A stretch of 64,000 nucleotides of DNA from Corbicula japonica (Eukaryota > Mollusca > Bivalvia > Venerida > Cyrenidae): contig JAZAYU010000005.1 in assembly GCA_038501625.1 (NCBI GenBank), positions 11,495,484 to 11,559,483 of the forward strand, read 5' to 3'. Positions 13,101 to 28,100 of this stretch are shown here, one piece after another. Under the pieces are notes generated by a model. It was not told where the DNA came from and did not search any database. It was given only the letters and a program-made list of their open reading frames with translations. Positions within the stretch are counted from its first letter, which is position 1. Every line of letters starts with the position of its first letter. The translations under genes were made by a program, and so were the position numbers.

Positions 13101-16100
13101 TGCTTCCAATATTTTTCAAGTTATGCCCCTTTTTCACTTAAATTTTGTGTTAAGGAAAATATGCACTTTGGTCCATAACTTATAAACTACTTGAGATATC
13201 AACTTGAAACTTGGAATATATATTCACCATCATAATCTATGTCATTATCACAAAGACCCATTACTCTGCTACCAATATTTCTCAAGTTATGCCCCTTTTC
13301 ACTTACGCAATTCTCTCATAACTTTTAAACAACTAAAGATATTACTTTGAAATTTGAAATATATATTTGACATCACTTTCTCAATCATTATCAACAAGAC
13401 CCATAACTCTACCGGAAATATTTCTGTAAGTTAAGCCCCTTTTGAACTAAGTTTTTGCATTAGCCGAAATATGCGTTTGATCCATAACTTTGAAACAACG
13501 TGAGATTTTAACTTCAAACTTAGAATATACATGTATAATCACTATGATAATCTTTACAATAACCACCAAGACCGAAAACTCTGCTACAGTTCTTTAAAAT
13601 TGAATTTTAATTTGAAATTTAAATAAAGAATTTACTTACTTACTTACTAAAATTTATGTCCTTTTTAAAATAGATTTTGTTTTCAAGTTTTTATGCACTT
13701 GGCCCATAACTTTGAAACTAATACAGATATCAACTTCAAACTTGAAAAACATTTTCACCATCATAATCTAGATCACTGTCACTTGACCTACTGTATGTTT
13801 TTAAAGTAATGCTTTTTTTCATTTCAGTTCTTTTTCTGTAACATTACTGAAGTAATTGATATTGAACTTAAAGTAAATTTCTCCAATCATAAATTACTAA
13901 CAAGTTTTTTTTAACTCTTCCAAAAATATTTCATAGTTATTCCCGTTTTCAGTTCAATATTTATGGACCATTATAGAATTATTTCTGTTATTTAAAATTA
14001 CTTTCTCCCATTCACTTGTTAATAATTTTCCTGATTGCACATGAATGTTTGGCCATAGTTGTTACTGTTTTAATCTTCAAATTGCATTTGTTTCAAATGA
14101 TTCGAATAGTCGAGCGTGCTGTCTCCTCGGACAGCTCTTGTTAATTCAGTTTAATGCATAGTGTTATACAAATGAGGCATATTTTACAATCTACCACCAA
14201 AATGAAGTAAAAGATACTGAATAATATCTTAAAATTACATACAGAAAAATTCCTAATCAGGGGATTGCTAAGAATTAGACTTGGGTGAAGTTATCTCCCA
14301 ATTTGGAAGAAAAATTATCCCTCCCAATTAGGGAGAAATAGTCTCCATTAACCTCTCTAAAATTGATTAACTTATTCTTTAATTCTTATCCCTGTACTGA
14401 CTTTCTAAGCATAACACAGTTGGTGTAAAGGAACAACATATTTCAAAGAAGGAACATTTTTTATACGCCCGTTTGAAAAACGGGACGTATTATGGGGACA
14501 CCTGCGTTGGGCTGGCGAGCGGGGGCCGTCCAAAGGGTTTCCGCTCTCTAAGTCAAAGAGTTTTCATCAGGTCTTTATCAAACTTGGTGAATATGTTGGT
14601 GTGCATAATGTCTTGACCAAGTTCTATAACCAGCCAAATCCCCCAGGCACTCCTGAATTATGGCCCTTTAATTGTCCAAAGAGTTTTTGGCCTGTCTTTA
14701 TCAAACTTGGTGAATATGTTGGTGGGCATAATATCTGAACCAAGTTCTAGCCAGCCAAATCCCCCCATGCACTCCTGAATTATGGCCCTTGAATTGTCCA
14801 AAATAAGGGTTTACAGTCTCTAAGTCAAAGAGTTTTCATCCGGTCTTTTATCAAACTTGGTGAATATGTTGGTGGTCATAATATCTCGACCAAGTTCTAT
14901 AACCAGCCAAATCCCCCAAGGCACTCCTGAATTATGGCTCTTGAATTGTCCAAAATTACTGTTTCCGCTCTCTAAGTCAAAGAGTTTTCATCCGGTCTTT
15001 ATCAAACTTGGTGAATATGTTGGTGGGCATAATATCTCTGCCAAGTTCGATAACCAGCCAAGTTGCTTCAGGCACTTAAGACTTATGGCCTTTTATTTAT
15101 ACGAAAAATGGGGCAAATTAGCCAAACTTTTTGACGGGTGTATTTTGTGGCATTTTGGCACTCTTGTTGTAAAGTAACAACATTACTAACATTGAGAATG
15201 ATATCTGATCGGGATTTACAATCTAAACTATTCAATTCATTAGGTTATTTCTGACCAAGATGTGAACAGTGTAGAGCCTGATCAGATGACATCGATTCGA
15301 TCTACACTGTTGGCGCATGTATTAAAACTTATGTATATGAAGTAACGGGTTAAATATTAAATAAATGTATGAACTGATGATTACAGTCTGAAGAACAAGA
15401 AGCTATCAAGGAATATGAAGATGAAATCAAACAGAAAGAAGAAGAGATCACTACTTCTGAGGACAAAATAGACCAACTTCATATTGATAAACAGGAAGCT
15501 TCTCAAAAGGTATGATAATACTTCATAATTTTTTAACCCTTTGCTCCATATACTCAGACAGATGCCATAGATCATAAAACTAAGATCAGTTAGAGACAGT
15601 TTCAAATCTCAAGCATATGATTGGCTGAAATGGAGACTACTCATCATTTCAGCCAATGAGATGCTTGAGATTTGATACTGATCAATCACAAACCCACTTT
15701 GATACTTGGCCCAAGATGGTTGCCATTTTAGCCAATCAGATGCTTGAGATTTGAAACTTGTCTCCAATTTTAGTATTATGATCTTGGGCCCTGTTGTATT
15801 ATCTTATGCGGAGAAAAACTACACATTGACCTTAAAATGTTGACATCACAAATATGGGCATCCATAATGTACATCCAAAAGAGAAAAGGAAATGTGTCCT
15901 AATTAAAGTCATATAAGTCTGCTCTTTTTTCCATCCATCAGAATGCAAGTCTACTTAAGTTTGATCAACATCGAATATTTTTACAAGATAATGCATGAAA
16001 GAAATATTCCTTTTGAAAACAGATGATTTTGTGCTTCCAGATAATGGAGTTAGAAAACCGTTTGAATGTTCATAGAAAGGCAATAGCTGCAATTTGTGCA

Positions 16101-19100
16101 AGAGCGAGGAATGAGTATTCAAAATCGCAGATCAAGAGGGATTTCAAGGCAGGACTAAAGGTATAATACCATTGGTTCAATTACCCAAAATAACAGATGG
16201 AATCATCAGGGCAGAGCTAAATGTTTTTTGCATATACTCTGTTTAATTCCTAGCTGTGTACATACCTGCTTTACTCCATGGGATATAGCTTTTACCCTTG
16301 GACAGAAAGTGCAGGCTCCAAGGTTATAAAGCTGAGTTTGGAAACCAGTCTCAAATCTCAAGCATCTGATTGGCTGAAATGGCGACTGGTCGCCATTTCA
16401 GCCAATCAGATGCTTGAGATTTGAGACTGGTTTCCATGCTCAGTTTTATAACCTTGGGCACAGATCCAGATCAGCCTGCATGTTTTAAGGTAAAACAACA
16501 AGTAAGAAATAATTTTTAAGGTAATTTAAACAATTAAACAATGACGTTAATACTGTTGGACAAACTGTTAATATCATTAAAACACAATGTTATTACAGGA
16601 GATGAAAAGAAGAGCTGGTATGCTGAACAATGATGATGATGAAGAAGATGACCTCTTCAGTGATGACAGCAATGACGATGATGATGATGAATTTGTTGGT
16701 AGCAGTGCTGAGAACCTGAAAGTGTTCTGCTGTAGCTCAACCGAGTACCAGAAAATGAAAAATCTGTTGACAGATGATGGACCTCCACAGGTGTGTAGTG
16801 GTGATGTTGCTGTTTATTTTGAGTTCATAAATTTTCACGCTAGGGAATGTGCAAGAAATCATTGTCATGTGGAAAAAAATCTTATATGTATCATCAAGAA
16901 AATTACAACTGTTCTAAAATGTCATTTTCGGCCTCTGAAATTAAATGACACCATGGTGTTATTTTCAGTTTTTCGTTAACTTAGTAGACATACTGCAGGG
17001 CTTTTCATCAGAAAATTGGGAAGAAGCACTTGCCTTACAAATTGGGAAATTTATGCTCAATAATTGTTTATTTGGGAAAACAAAATTCATTAGTTTATAA
17101 ATTTAAGTAGTAATAAGTTATACTATTTTTGGATTGGGAAGTAGCCTTATACAGGCCTCTGTTATGTACGGATGAAAAGCTCTGCATGATTACACTATAC
17201 TGAGATTAACATGAGATCTATCCTTATAGGTGTTCAGTTCACTAGATGACACGCAGATTCCGGCATTACGACACTATGTACATGAGATGACTTCAGTCCG
17301 ACAGAAGCACTCTATGGAGAGACTGATCAAGAACCTGGGCAGATTTGTGTCCGATGTTCACATGTACATTTCTGGAGGGGTTGATATCGTATGTATTTTA
17401 GCAAGAATCCCTGTGACATTTTTTCACATGATTTTAACCCTTTCCTCCTCTGTGACTAGTGTAGATCCAGATCAGTCATCACATTTTTCCTGTATGATCT
17501 GCATCTTCTCTGGTTGCTTCTTTGCCAGAAATAACTTAATGGATATTACAGCTATCAGTTTAGATCCTGATGAGAAAACATGAAACAGCACAGATGCTGT
17601 CTGCTCTTGTTCTGCACTGTTATCACATGTGATTAAAGTAGTTTCTATGGAGTAAAGTGTAAAAGAAGTCAGTATGAATGAATTGTTGGTATTAGCAGTG
17701 TCAAGAAATGTCAACATATCAAACGTTTTGTTCCTGCATCAATAGCCTCCCTGGATGTTGGTTTAACCCTTTCCTCCATATATACGCCTTTTTACGGACC
17801 AGTGCGACCAGCATAGATCCAGATCAGCCAGCACATCCTTGCCGTCTGTTCTAGGTCTGCACTGATCGCATTTTGGTCAGAAATAACCTAATGAATCAAA
17901 AAGTGAACAGTTTAGATCCTGATCAGACAGCAGTCTAATGAGTCTATGGAGGAAAGGGTTAAAATGGGTGGGTAAGATTTAATATTAGTTTCAGTTTTAA
18001 AATGTTTACAAACCTTTAACTGCAGACTTCCCGAAAGTTGAAAAAAAGTGTCAGACATTCGGTCAGACAAGATGTGAAAATCTGTCTGACCGAAACAAAT
18101 TCTGTCTGACCGAAACATTTAAAAATAAAACAAGCAAAACACGGTACATGTATTAAGGGTGTTTTTATTTTTCTTTGAAACCATTTTATGTAGCATATAG
18201 AGGATATTTGTTTTACCAGTGTAAGACAGAATATATTTCCATTTTTATTTCACTTAGAAAATCGTATGATTCACTAGAGAGCAAAATCACTCCCTACTAA
18301 ACATGGTCAGTTTTTCAAAATTCAAAAGTTCATCTTGGAAGTTAAAGCATTCACGATCTTTTATCCGTATAAAATCTACAAACCAGTCGGTGTTTTTCGT
18401 ATTTTTTTCTTTTGCAGCTTTTCTTCATTTGTTACTTTTCTCCTTTTACCGGGAATTGCTCCAGTGAAATATTTTTTAAACGCCATTTTGTGACTCCGAA
18501 ATTACGAAATGGAAATAGGTGAAAATGGGCGAAATGTAGGAAACGGTAGACTCCTACCCAGTCGCAATCAGTCGTTTTGTGCTGAAGAATGGTCATGCGC
18601 AGCGAAACAGTCAAAAGAAACAGCAGTGGTACGAATTGTCATGAAGACGAATACGTAAATTATTGCACTCGGATATCCTCACTCATTTCCTTCGGAACAG
18701 TTTCGAATAAAAACAGCGAGTAAAACTGTAATTTAGCGAATAAAATTGGAATATGCAGATCAAATGTTTGCCGGACACTCGGTCCGACAACATAGGAAAT
18801 CATGTCGGACCGGCCCAAATTTTACCGGACAGGTCCGACGGTCCGGCGACTTTCGGGAAGTCTGTTTAACATCAACATTCGACCTTATTCTCTACATGCT
18901 TATAAGAGCTCATTATTTTGTGATTTTATTTGAGCTACTTTGCCTGATGGTTTTTTGTTGTTGTATTTTTGTTTTTATAAATAATTTGTGAATTTGCTTA
19001 TTTCCAATTATCTACAACATTGTAATTACATTTTTATGTAATTTTAGAAATCGGGCAACAGGCATTTTGCCAAAGATACCATTGATGAAGAACTAGAGAA

Positions 19101-22100
19101 ATTTAGCTCCTCCCTGTCACCAGTATTCGAGATGCTCTCTGCAGAAATTTCTGGAGTCTTTGATGGCAGTCTTAGGCAGAAGATGGAAGAAGGGGCAACT
19201 AATGCTGCTGATGAAGCTAATGATACCTGTGCCAAATGGGGAAGACCAGTATGTTGTATTGTAGTTTTTAGTTGTAGCAATTCTCTCTTGTGTCACCTGT
19301 TTAAGAAAAAAAGCAATACAATATTATAAAAAAATACAACATCTCCTGAAAAACCATTGAGAATCTGATGAAGAGTCACTTAAATTTTATCAACAAGATT
19401 CCAAACAAATTTGATTGTTGCAAAATAACATAAGTATATGATGATCACTGTAAATGTCAAGAGTGTTCAGAATATTAGATTGTATTGGCTGCTTTAATGT
19501 ACAGAGTGAAACGTAAAACATGGGAAGTGTTGACACTCTGCTTAAGACAAAAAATTTTCTTGAGATAGCTGTGGTTTATGTGGTACCAAATTTATTTCCA
19601 CTTTAGTAACTTCTTCAGGTCATTTTGCAATCCTTACTGAAGTCTTTAAGAATCATGCTTTTAGATTGGCTGTTATAAAAATAGATATCGGGAAAAACAC
19701 TCTTGCTTATATACAGTGTTTGAGGGGAGTTATTAGATCTAACATTTTGTTAGATCTGTCTTCAGAGAGATCGAAAGGCAATATATAGGGATTACTTTAT
19801 CCATAACAAAAATAAAACATCACTATGTTTTAAATTGACAGTATATCAGAGATAGGAACGAGGACAAAAAGCAAGGAGGCCTTCATTTTGCAACATACAG
19901 AGCTACAGTACGAAGACAGGGGGTCTACACATCTCCCACCTGGGGCCCTGTTGATTTTAACGAAGATCTGTCGGAACCCATGTACCGTAGCATGACCATA
20001 GTGTGGGATAGAGCTTTTAGGTAAATAGTTCAATCGCTGGAATTATATGTCGAGCTAGTCCACTCACTTTTTCGTCAAGATTTTGGTAAAGTTTTTTGTA
20101 AACGTTTATATTTTCTCAGCGGCTATTCGAGTTAAGAGCTTTGTAACTTAACATAGTTGTCTGACATCACAATAGCATTTACCAGGACAAGTTTCATGAC
20201 TGTATTTTTTCAAAGCGGTCTTTTTTCACTAAAACTAGGAAAAAAACCTGGTTTAGTTGCAATGCAACGTCTTCTTGTATGATCTTGGGATGATTCGGAT
20301 CTACACTATTTGCTATTTAATTGATAAGGTTATTGCTGACTAAAAAAACAAATTGTTTAGATCCTTATCAGATTTCATGGATGTGCCGACTGATCTGGAT
20401 CTTCACTATTCAATTAAACCCGTATATATGGATGAATGGGTTAAGGCTACTTTGAGGCTTGATTTGATGTTTCAGTGGAATGCTGTGGAGGATATTAGAC
20501 AAGCTGCCAGAACAGATTCTTGCAAAGTTGAAGCAGTTTACGATAGAGCTTGTCAGTCAACTGGAGAATTTAGGCATAACCAGGGATCGCGGTTTGCGTG
20601 TTAGTTCCCAGCTTCATGGCAGTGCTGCTACCAAGGTACCATTTTATTGTGTCGCCTAAAATAGTAGGTAAACACATAGGAATCTTATTTGTCCTCTATT
20701 AGTCCCCTGTCTTAAATATGAAATTTAATGTTGCGTATAACTTTGAAAGTACTTGTCCTATTCATGGAATACATCATTTGCAAGAACAGCGCCATCTAAT
20801 GCAACAAGAATGATAACTCCTGTTTCACTATTTTTAGCTCGACTATTCGAAGAATAGGGGAGCTATCCTACTCACCCTGGTGTCGGCGTCGGCGTCTGCG
20901 TCGGCCCTACTCACCCTGGTGTCGGCGTCGGCGTCTGCGTCGGCGTCGGCGGCTCCGTCCGTTAAACAAAATATGCACTTTGGTCCATAACTTAAAAACT
21001 ACTTATGATATCAACTTCAAACTTGAAATATATATTCACCATCAAATTCTACATCATTACCAACAAGACCCATAACTCTGCTACAAATATTTTTTAAGTT
21101 ATGCCCCTTTTTCACTTAAATTTTGCGTTAAGGAAAATATGCACTTTGGTCCATAACTTATAAACTACTGGAGATATCAACTTGAAATTTGGAATATATA
21201 TTCACCATCAAATTCTACATCATTACCAACAAGACCCATAACTCTGCTGTCAATATATTTCAAGTTATGCCCCTTTTTTCTTATATTTTGTGTTAAGCAA
21301 AATATGCATTTTGCCCATAACTTCAAAACTACTTGAGATATTGCCTTGAAACTTGAAATATATTTTCACCATCAAAATCTACATCATAACCAACAAGACC
21401 CATAACCCTGCTTTCAATATTTTTCAAATTATGCCCCTTTTCCACTTACATTTTGTGTTAAGCAAAATATACACTTGGCCCTTAACTTCATTATTAATGG
21501 AGGGATTTCAAAATAACTTGGCACAAATGTTCACCATGACAAGGCCGTGTGTCGCGTACAATACCTATGTCTGTAGGTCGAAGGTCAAGGTCACTGTTAC
21601 AAAAAATAGAATTTTCTTGTCCGGGCTGTAACTTTGTTATGAATGGAGGGATTTCAATATAACTTGACACAAATGTTCACAATGACAAGGCTGTGTGTCC
21701 GCACAATACCCATGGCTGTAGATCCAAGGTCAAGGTGACTGTTACTAAAAATAGAATTTTCTTGTCCAGGCTGTAACTTTGTTTTGAATGGAGGGATTTC
21801 GAAATAACTTGACACAAATGTTCACTATGACAGGGTGGTGTGTCGCGTACCATGCCCATGCCTGTAGGTCAAAGGTCAAGGTCAATCTTACAAAAAATAG
21901 AATTCTCTTGTCCGTGCTGTTACTTTGTTATGAATGGAGGGATTTCAAAATAACTTTGCACAAACGTTCACTATGACAAGGCAGTGTGTCCACACAATAC
22001 CCAAGCCTGAAGGTCCAGGTCACTGTTACTTAAAACAGAATTTTCTTGTCCGGGATGTAACTTCATTATAAATGGACGGATTTCAAAATAACTTGGCACA

Positions 22101-25100
22101 ATTGTTCACAATGACAGGGTGTTGTATCCCATACCATGACCATGCCTGTAGGTCAAGGTCACTGTTACTAAAAATAGAATTCTCTTGTCCGGGCTGTAAC
22201 TTCGTTAGGAATAGAGTGATTTCAAAATAACTTGACACAAATGGTCATCATGACAAGTTGGTGTGTCCCGTACCATGCCCATGCCTGTAGGTCCAAGGTC
22301 ACTGCTACTAAAATAGAATTTTCTTGTCAGGGTTTTAAATACATTAGGAATATAGTAACTTGCCAGAAATGTTCACCATGACAAGCTGGTGAGTCGTGTA
22401 CCATTTCCATGCCTTTAGGTCAGTTCTTTTCTGTAACATTACTGAAGTGATTGATAATTGACTAAAAGTAAATATCTCTAATAAAAAAATTTCTAACAAG
22501 TTTTCTCACAACTTCAGAAATATTTCATAGTTATTCCCCTTTTCAGTTTAATATTTATGGTACATTAAGAAATTATTTCTGTTATTTGAAATGAATTTTT
22601 CCCTTACCATTCACTTCACAGACACTTGTTTAGGGGTCATTTGCTGGCCCTATATGCCTATAGAGCTATATAGGCCTATATACAGGCTTACAGGTCTCTA
22701 GATCCAAAAGTGGGCAATTTCAGGAAATAAACAGATGATCTATAGCATGAGATACATATACAATCACTTAGAACACAAAATATCCCAGTTTGAAAAAAAT
22801 ACCCGTTCAACAATAATGGTTAATTATTGTTGAACGGGTATTTTTTTCAAACTGGGATATTTTGTGTTCTAAGTGATTGTATATGTATCTCATGCTATAG
22901 ATCATCTGTTTATTTCCTGAAATTGCCCACTTTTGGATCTAGAGACCTGTAAGCCTGTATATAGGCCTATATAGCTCTATAGGCATATAGGGCCAGCAAA
23001 TGACCCCTAAACAAGTGTCTGTGAATATTTTTACTGATTGCACATGAATGTATGGCCATAGTTGTTACTGTTTTAATCTTCAAATTGCATTTGTTTCAAA
23101 TGATTCGAATAGTCGAGCATGCTGTCTCCTCTGACAGCTCTTGTTTTAAGTTTTGCTTCTTTCAAATGCAACTTTAGGTGACACTTGTGTTCTGTGGAAC
23201 ACCAAATTCTAGTTTTCACAGGCTTATTGTTTGCATATTTCACTCTTAAACTAAAAAAAAAAACACCAGCAAAATCAAATCATGTAGTTGTGTATCTTAC
23301 CAGAATAATAAAATTGTGTGAGTTAATGCTTAAGATGAAAGTAATGAAAGAAAATTAAATTAAAGGACTGATTTCATAAAGTGTTGTTTAAACAGTTTCA
23401 CAGTTATCAAGAGTAAATTAGAATTGATGTCTTCTCTAACTCATCATGTAACGTCACTTTAAAATATTTAAGACTGAACTGTATTTTTTCATGAAAATTC
23501 ATCCATGTAAAATTAAATAATAATTTTTATACATAAAAATAGATAAAATCAGTAAAGATGGTTATGAAAAAAAAATCAAAACAAAAGAAAGACGAGGATT
23601 TTTTTTTCTTCAAAATGACGCAGACTGAAATGTTTAAACATATCCAAAATGTTCCATTTCTTGTGACAAGTCAAATAATTATGATATATGTTATGTCAAA
23701 TGTTAAGGGATTGCCACACTCCTCACAATGCTAATTATCGATAAAAAGAAAATTATCAAAATATCAATAATGGCAAAATACCGTTCAATGAAACTTTGCA
23801 CAAATGAATGTTGCTAATGTATCTTGATTTTGCATACAGTAAGACACGTTAGAATAGTGAAGAAAACAAGCTAGATCTTAAAAATCCTTAAAATTCTATT
23901 TACATAAATTCACAAAAACTACATGTAAGCGATATAAAACATAATTTTCAATTTCCAAGTAAGTGCAATGTTACTGGCAAGAAAATGTTGTGTACTTTGT
24001 AAAAAACTTTCAACTACTAAAAGAGAAATCAGTGATTGTCATCCGTTTACGCGACCAGGAAGCGACCAGAAATTGAAGGTCAGGCACTTTTACTTATATT
24101 TCGTAAAGTTTACATATATATAAGTCACGAGGACACAAAAAATTGTTGTCAGTTTCATATTACTCATGTGGGTATTTAAGGTAGATGGACACGTTGGTGA
24201 CGTTAGAAGGGCGAAAATGGACTATCTCTTAGATTTCAATGAAATTTCTACCAAAGATAGTTTAAACCATTCACTTTTTGGAAATTATATTATTGATGTC
24301 GGTTTACGGCGTCTTCAGAGGATAACAAGCGCCGCCTGGCGGTCACTAATTTTTATTTGATTTTTTGCCGTTAACGGCTTGTAAACAAATCCGAAAACAA
24401 TTTTTCTTGTTGTTTTATATACATAATTACAATAAAATATAAATCTAACAGAATGGTTATAATAAAAATGAATAATATTGCTTTGTTTACGTTTAATTTA
24501 ATCTAAACGACATTGAGTGCGTTGCTTTTTGCACGATAAAATAACGACAATTCCAGCGATTTAACGCACTATAACTTTTTAAAATGGACGGTGACATATT
24601 GATTTTTTGGAATGTATGGAATGCTGAAATATTTCTGAAGAAAATAAGTAAAAAATAAAAAGGGGTCATCCCGGCAGATTTTTTGCAATTTTTGATTGAA
24701 ATAAAGAATTAGGCGTGAAATTTTGCGACAACGTCGCTTGTGAATTTCGACTCAGACATCAACATTAAACGCGATAAACATCATACATCATGGCACGTTG
24801 TTATACTTTCGTTTTATTAAAGAAGCAGTGTACAAAGAAATCAAACAGTTTTACAAAACTATATTTTATAACATAAACATGCTTTTGCTTGACCGGGAAA
24901 ACAATTATGCATCACAAAAAATAATCTCAGCTTATATTTTATAACGAAAATTGGCGATCCTGTAAAACGAAAGAACAATTCATTTTACCTTGAAGTACAG
25001 TTGTTACCCAACCATTTTGACCTAAAATGACCTTTATTCCACAATACATTGCAAGTTATACTAGTCGAACGTTAAGGATTGAACTTGAATTTAACTAACG

Positions 25101-28100
25101 GATAAAGAAAGGAATCTCGTTGTACAGAGCAGCCAGTGACCACAATTCCTTTTTCCTAGGTAAAAATCCTGCTATGTGCTATCTTCTCTATAAATATTTG
25201 TAAGTATTGAAAACACCCGGTTCTTTTTTAGCTCGACTATTCGAAGAATATGTCGAGCTATTGTACTCACTTTGGGCGTCGCCGTCGGCGTCCCGCTTTG
25301 GTTAAAGTTTACGTGCAACCTACCTATATCTTAAAAACTACTATAGCTACAGCTTTTAAACTTGGCACACTTGTTCATCATCATGTCCCGAGTGTGTTTG
25401 CCAAGAACCATAACTCTAACTTTCATTTTGATCAAATTATGGCCCTTTTTTTACTTAAAATTTCAGGTTAAAGTTTGCGTGCAAGCTACTGTACAAACTC
25501 ATAACTTCAATACTACCTATACTACAGCTTTAAAACTTGGCACACTTGTTCATCATCATGTCCCGTGTGTGTATGCCAAGAACCATAACTCTAACTTTCA
25601 TTTTGATCACATTATGGCCCTTTTTCGACTTAGAATTTCAGGTTAAAGTTTGCGTGCAAGCTACTGTACAGACTCATAACTTCAATACTACTTATACTAC
25701 AGCTTTGAAACATTCAACACTTGTTAATCATCATATCCCAAGTGTGTATGCCAAGAACCATAACTCTAACTTTCATTTTTATCAAATTATGCCCCTTTTT
25801 CGACTTAGAATTTCAGGTTAAAGTTTGCGTGCAAGCTACTGTACAAACCCATAACTTCCATACTACTCATACTACAGCTTTGAAACTTTCAACACTTCTT
25901 CATCATCATAATTCAAGTTTGTCTGCCAAGAACCATAACTCTAATTTTCATTTTGTACAAATTATGGCCCTTTTTCGACTTAGAATTTCAGGTTAAAGTT
26001 TGCGTGCAAGCTAGTTACTTTCATACTTCTTTTACTATAGCTTTGAAACTTAAGACACTTGTTTACCATCATGACCCTGACTATTTATGCCAAGATCCAT
26101 AACTCTTTCTTTCATGATAATCAAATTATGGCCCTTTTTCGACTTAGAATTTCAGTTAAAAGTTTGCGTGCAAGCTACTGTACAAACCCATAACTTCCAT
26201 ACTACTTTTACTACAGCTTTGAAACTTTCAACACTTGTTCATCATCATAATTCAAGTTTGTATGCCAAGAACCATAACTCTAATTTCCATTTTGTTTAAA
26301 TTATGGCCCTTTTTTGACTTAGAATTTCAGGTTAAAGTTTGCGTGCAAGGTAGTTACTTAAATACTTCTTGTACTATAGCTTTGAAACTTAACCATCATG
26401 ACCCTGACTATGTGTGCCAAGAACCATAACTCTTTCTTTAATTTTTTTATCAAATTATGGCCCTTTTTGTACTTAGAATTTCAGGTTAAAGTTTGCCTGC
26501 AAGCTAGTTACTTTCATACTTCTTGTACTATAGCTTTGAAACTTATCCATCATCATGACCCTGACTATGTATGCCAAGAACCATAACTCTTTGATTTTTT
26601 TCAAATTACTGCCCTTTTTAGACTTAAAAATTAAGGTTTAAAACTTTGTATACCTTTATTTTATCTTACATCATGTTTATTTTCAAAGGCCCATAACTCA
26701 TCCTTGCTTTTTTATATTTGATTTTTGCCCTTTTCACTTGAAATTAGAATTAAGACTTATAAATAATTGTTAAAGGTTCAATGTTAGTGTTTTTCATATG
26801 TAATGCTATAGAAAATGTTTACAACAGATGTACTTAACATACTTTGGTTGAAAGTGTTGAGTAATTGTGGGGTGGGTGGGGGCATATACTATACTATACT
26901 ATACTATACTATACTATACTATACTATACTATACCATACCATACCATGCCATACCATACCATACCATGCCATACCATACCATACTATTACTATATTATTA
27001 CTATACTATACTATACTATTACTATACTATTACTATACTTTTACTATACTATTACTATACTATTACTATACTATTACTATACTATTACTATACTATTACT
27101 ATACTATACTATACTATACTATACTATTACTATACTATACTATACTATACTATACTATACTATACTATTACTATACTATTACTATTACTATACTATACTA
27201 TACTATGCTATACTATACTATTACCATACTATACTATACTATACTATACTATACTATACTATACTATACTATTACTATACCATACCATACCATACCATAC
27301 CATACCATACCATACCATACCATACCATACTATTACTATATTATTACTATACTATACTATACTATACTATTACTATACTATTACTATACTTTTACTATAC
27401 TATTACTATACTATTACTATTACTATACTATTACTATACTATTACTATACTATACTATACTATTACTATACTATTACTATACTATACTATTACTATACTA
27501 TACTATACTATACTATACTATACTATACTATACTATACTATAATATACTATACTATACTATTACTATACTATTACTATACTATTACTATACTATACTATA
27601 CTATGCTATACTATACTATTACCATACTATACTATACTATACTATACTATACGATACTATACTATACTGTACTGTACTGTACTGTACTGTACTGTACTAT
27701 ACTATACTCTACTGTGCTGTGCTGTGATGTGCTGTGCTGTACTGTACTGTACTGTACTGTACTGTACTATACTATACTATATTATACTATACTATTACTA
27801 TTACTATTACTACACCAGCAACACCAACACCACCACCAACAACATCAACACCACCACCAACAGCAACATCAACAACAACACCAACAACCAACACCACCAC
27901 TACCACCACCAACAACAACACCTACAATGACAACACCAGCAACCAGCATACCATACTGTACTACACCACGCCACACCACTATAGGTGGGCAGGTATAGTA
28001 AGTTGATGGGTGTGGGATCAGTGGTTTATGGGCTGGGTTGTGTAAACCCTAAAAAAATCTACAAGAATAAATTAAGTGTAATTTATTGAATTCCTAACTT

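Noticed and set aside
14857..15177. 106-codon frame MVNMLVVIISRPSS
   Set aside because: Lies wholly within H4 tandem units; repeated words follow the DNA repeat, not a protein repeat.
19735..19757. AGATCTAACATTTTGTTAGATCT hairpin as a terminator
   Set aside because: An isolated short palindrome inside an intron of a pol II gene; no reason to assign function.
20353..20604. 83-codon frame overlapping exon 14
   Set aside because: The frame fixed by exon 13 phase gives a different, SLIP-GC-like reading that stays open to the donor; this frame includes MITE sequence.
25250..26586. Series of similar 60-94-codon frames
   Set aside because: Each is the same read-through of the ~175-bp H6 repeat unit; the phase shifts between units and no start or domain is present.
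26815..28006. Open frames of 242, 377 and 286 codons rich in Tyr, Thr, Ile and Leu
   Set aside because: They are translations of the pentanucleotide array, open in all three forward frames because the unit lacks stops. Not genes.
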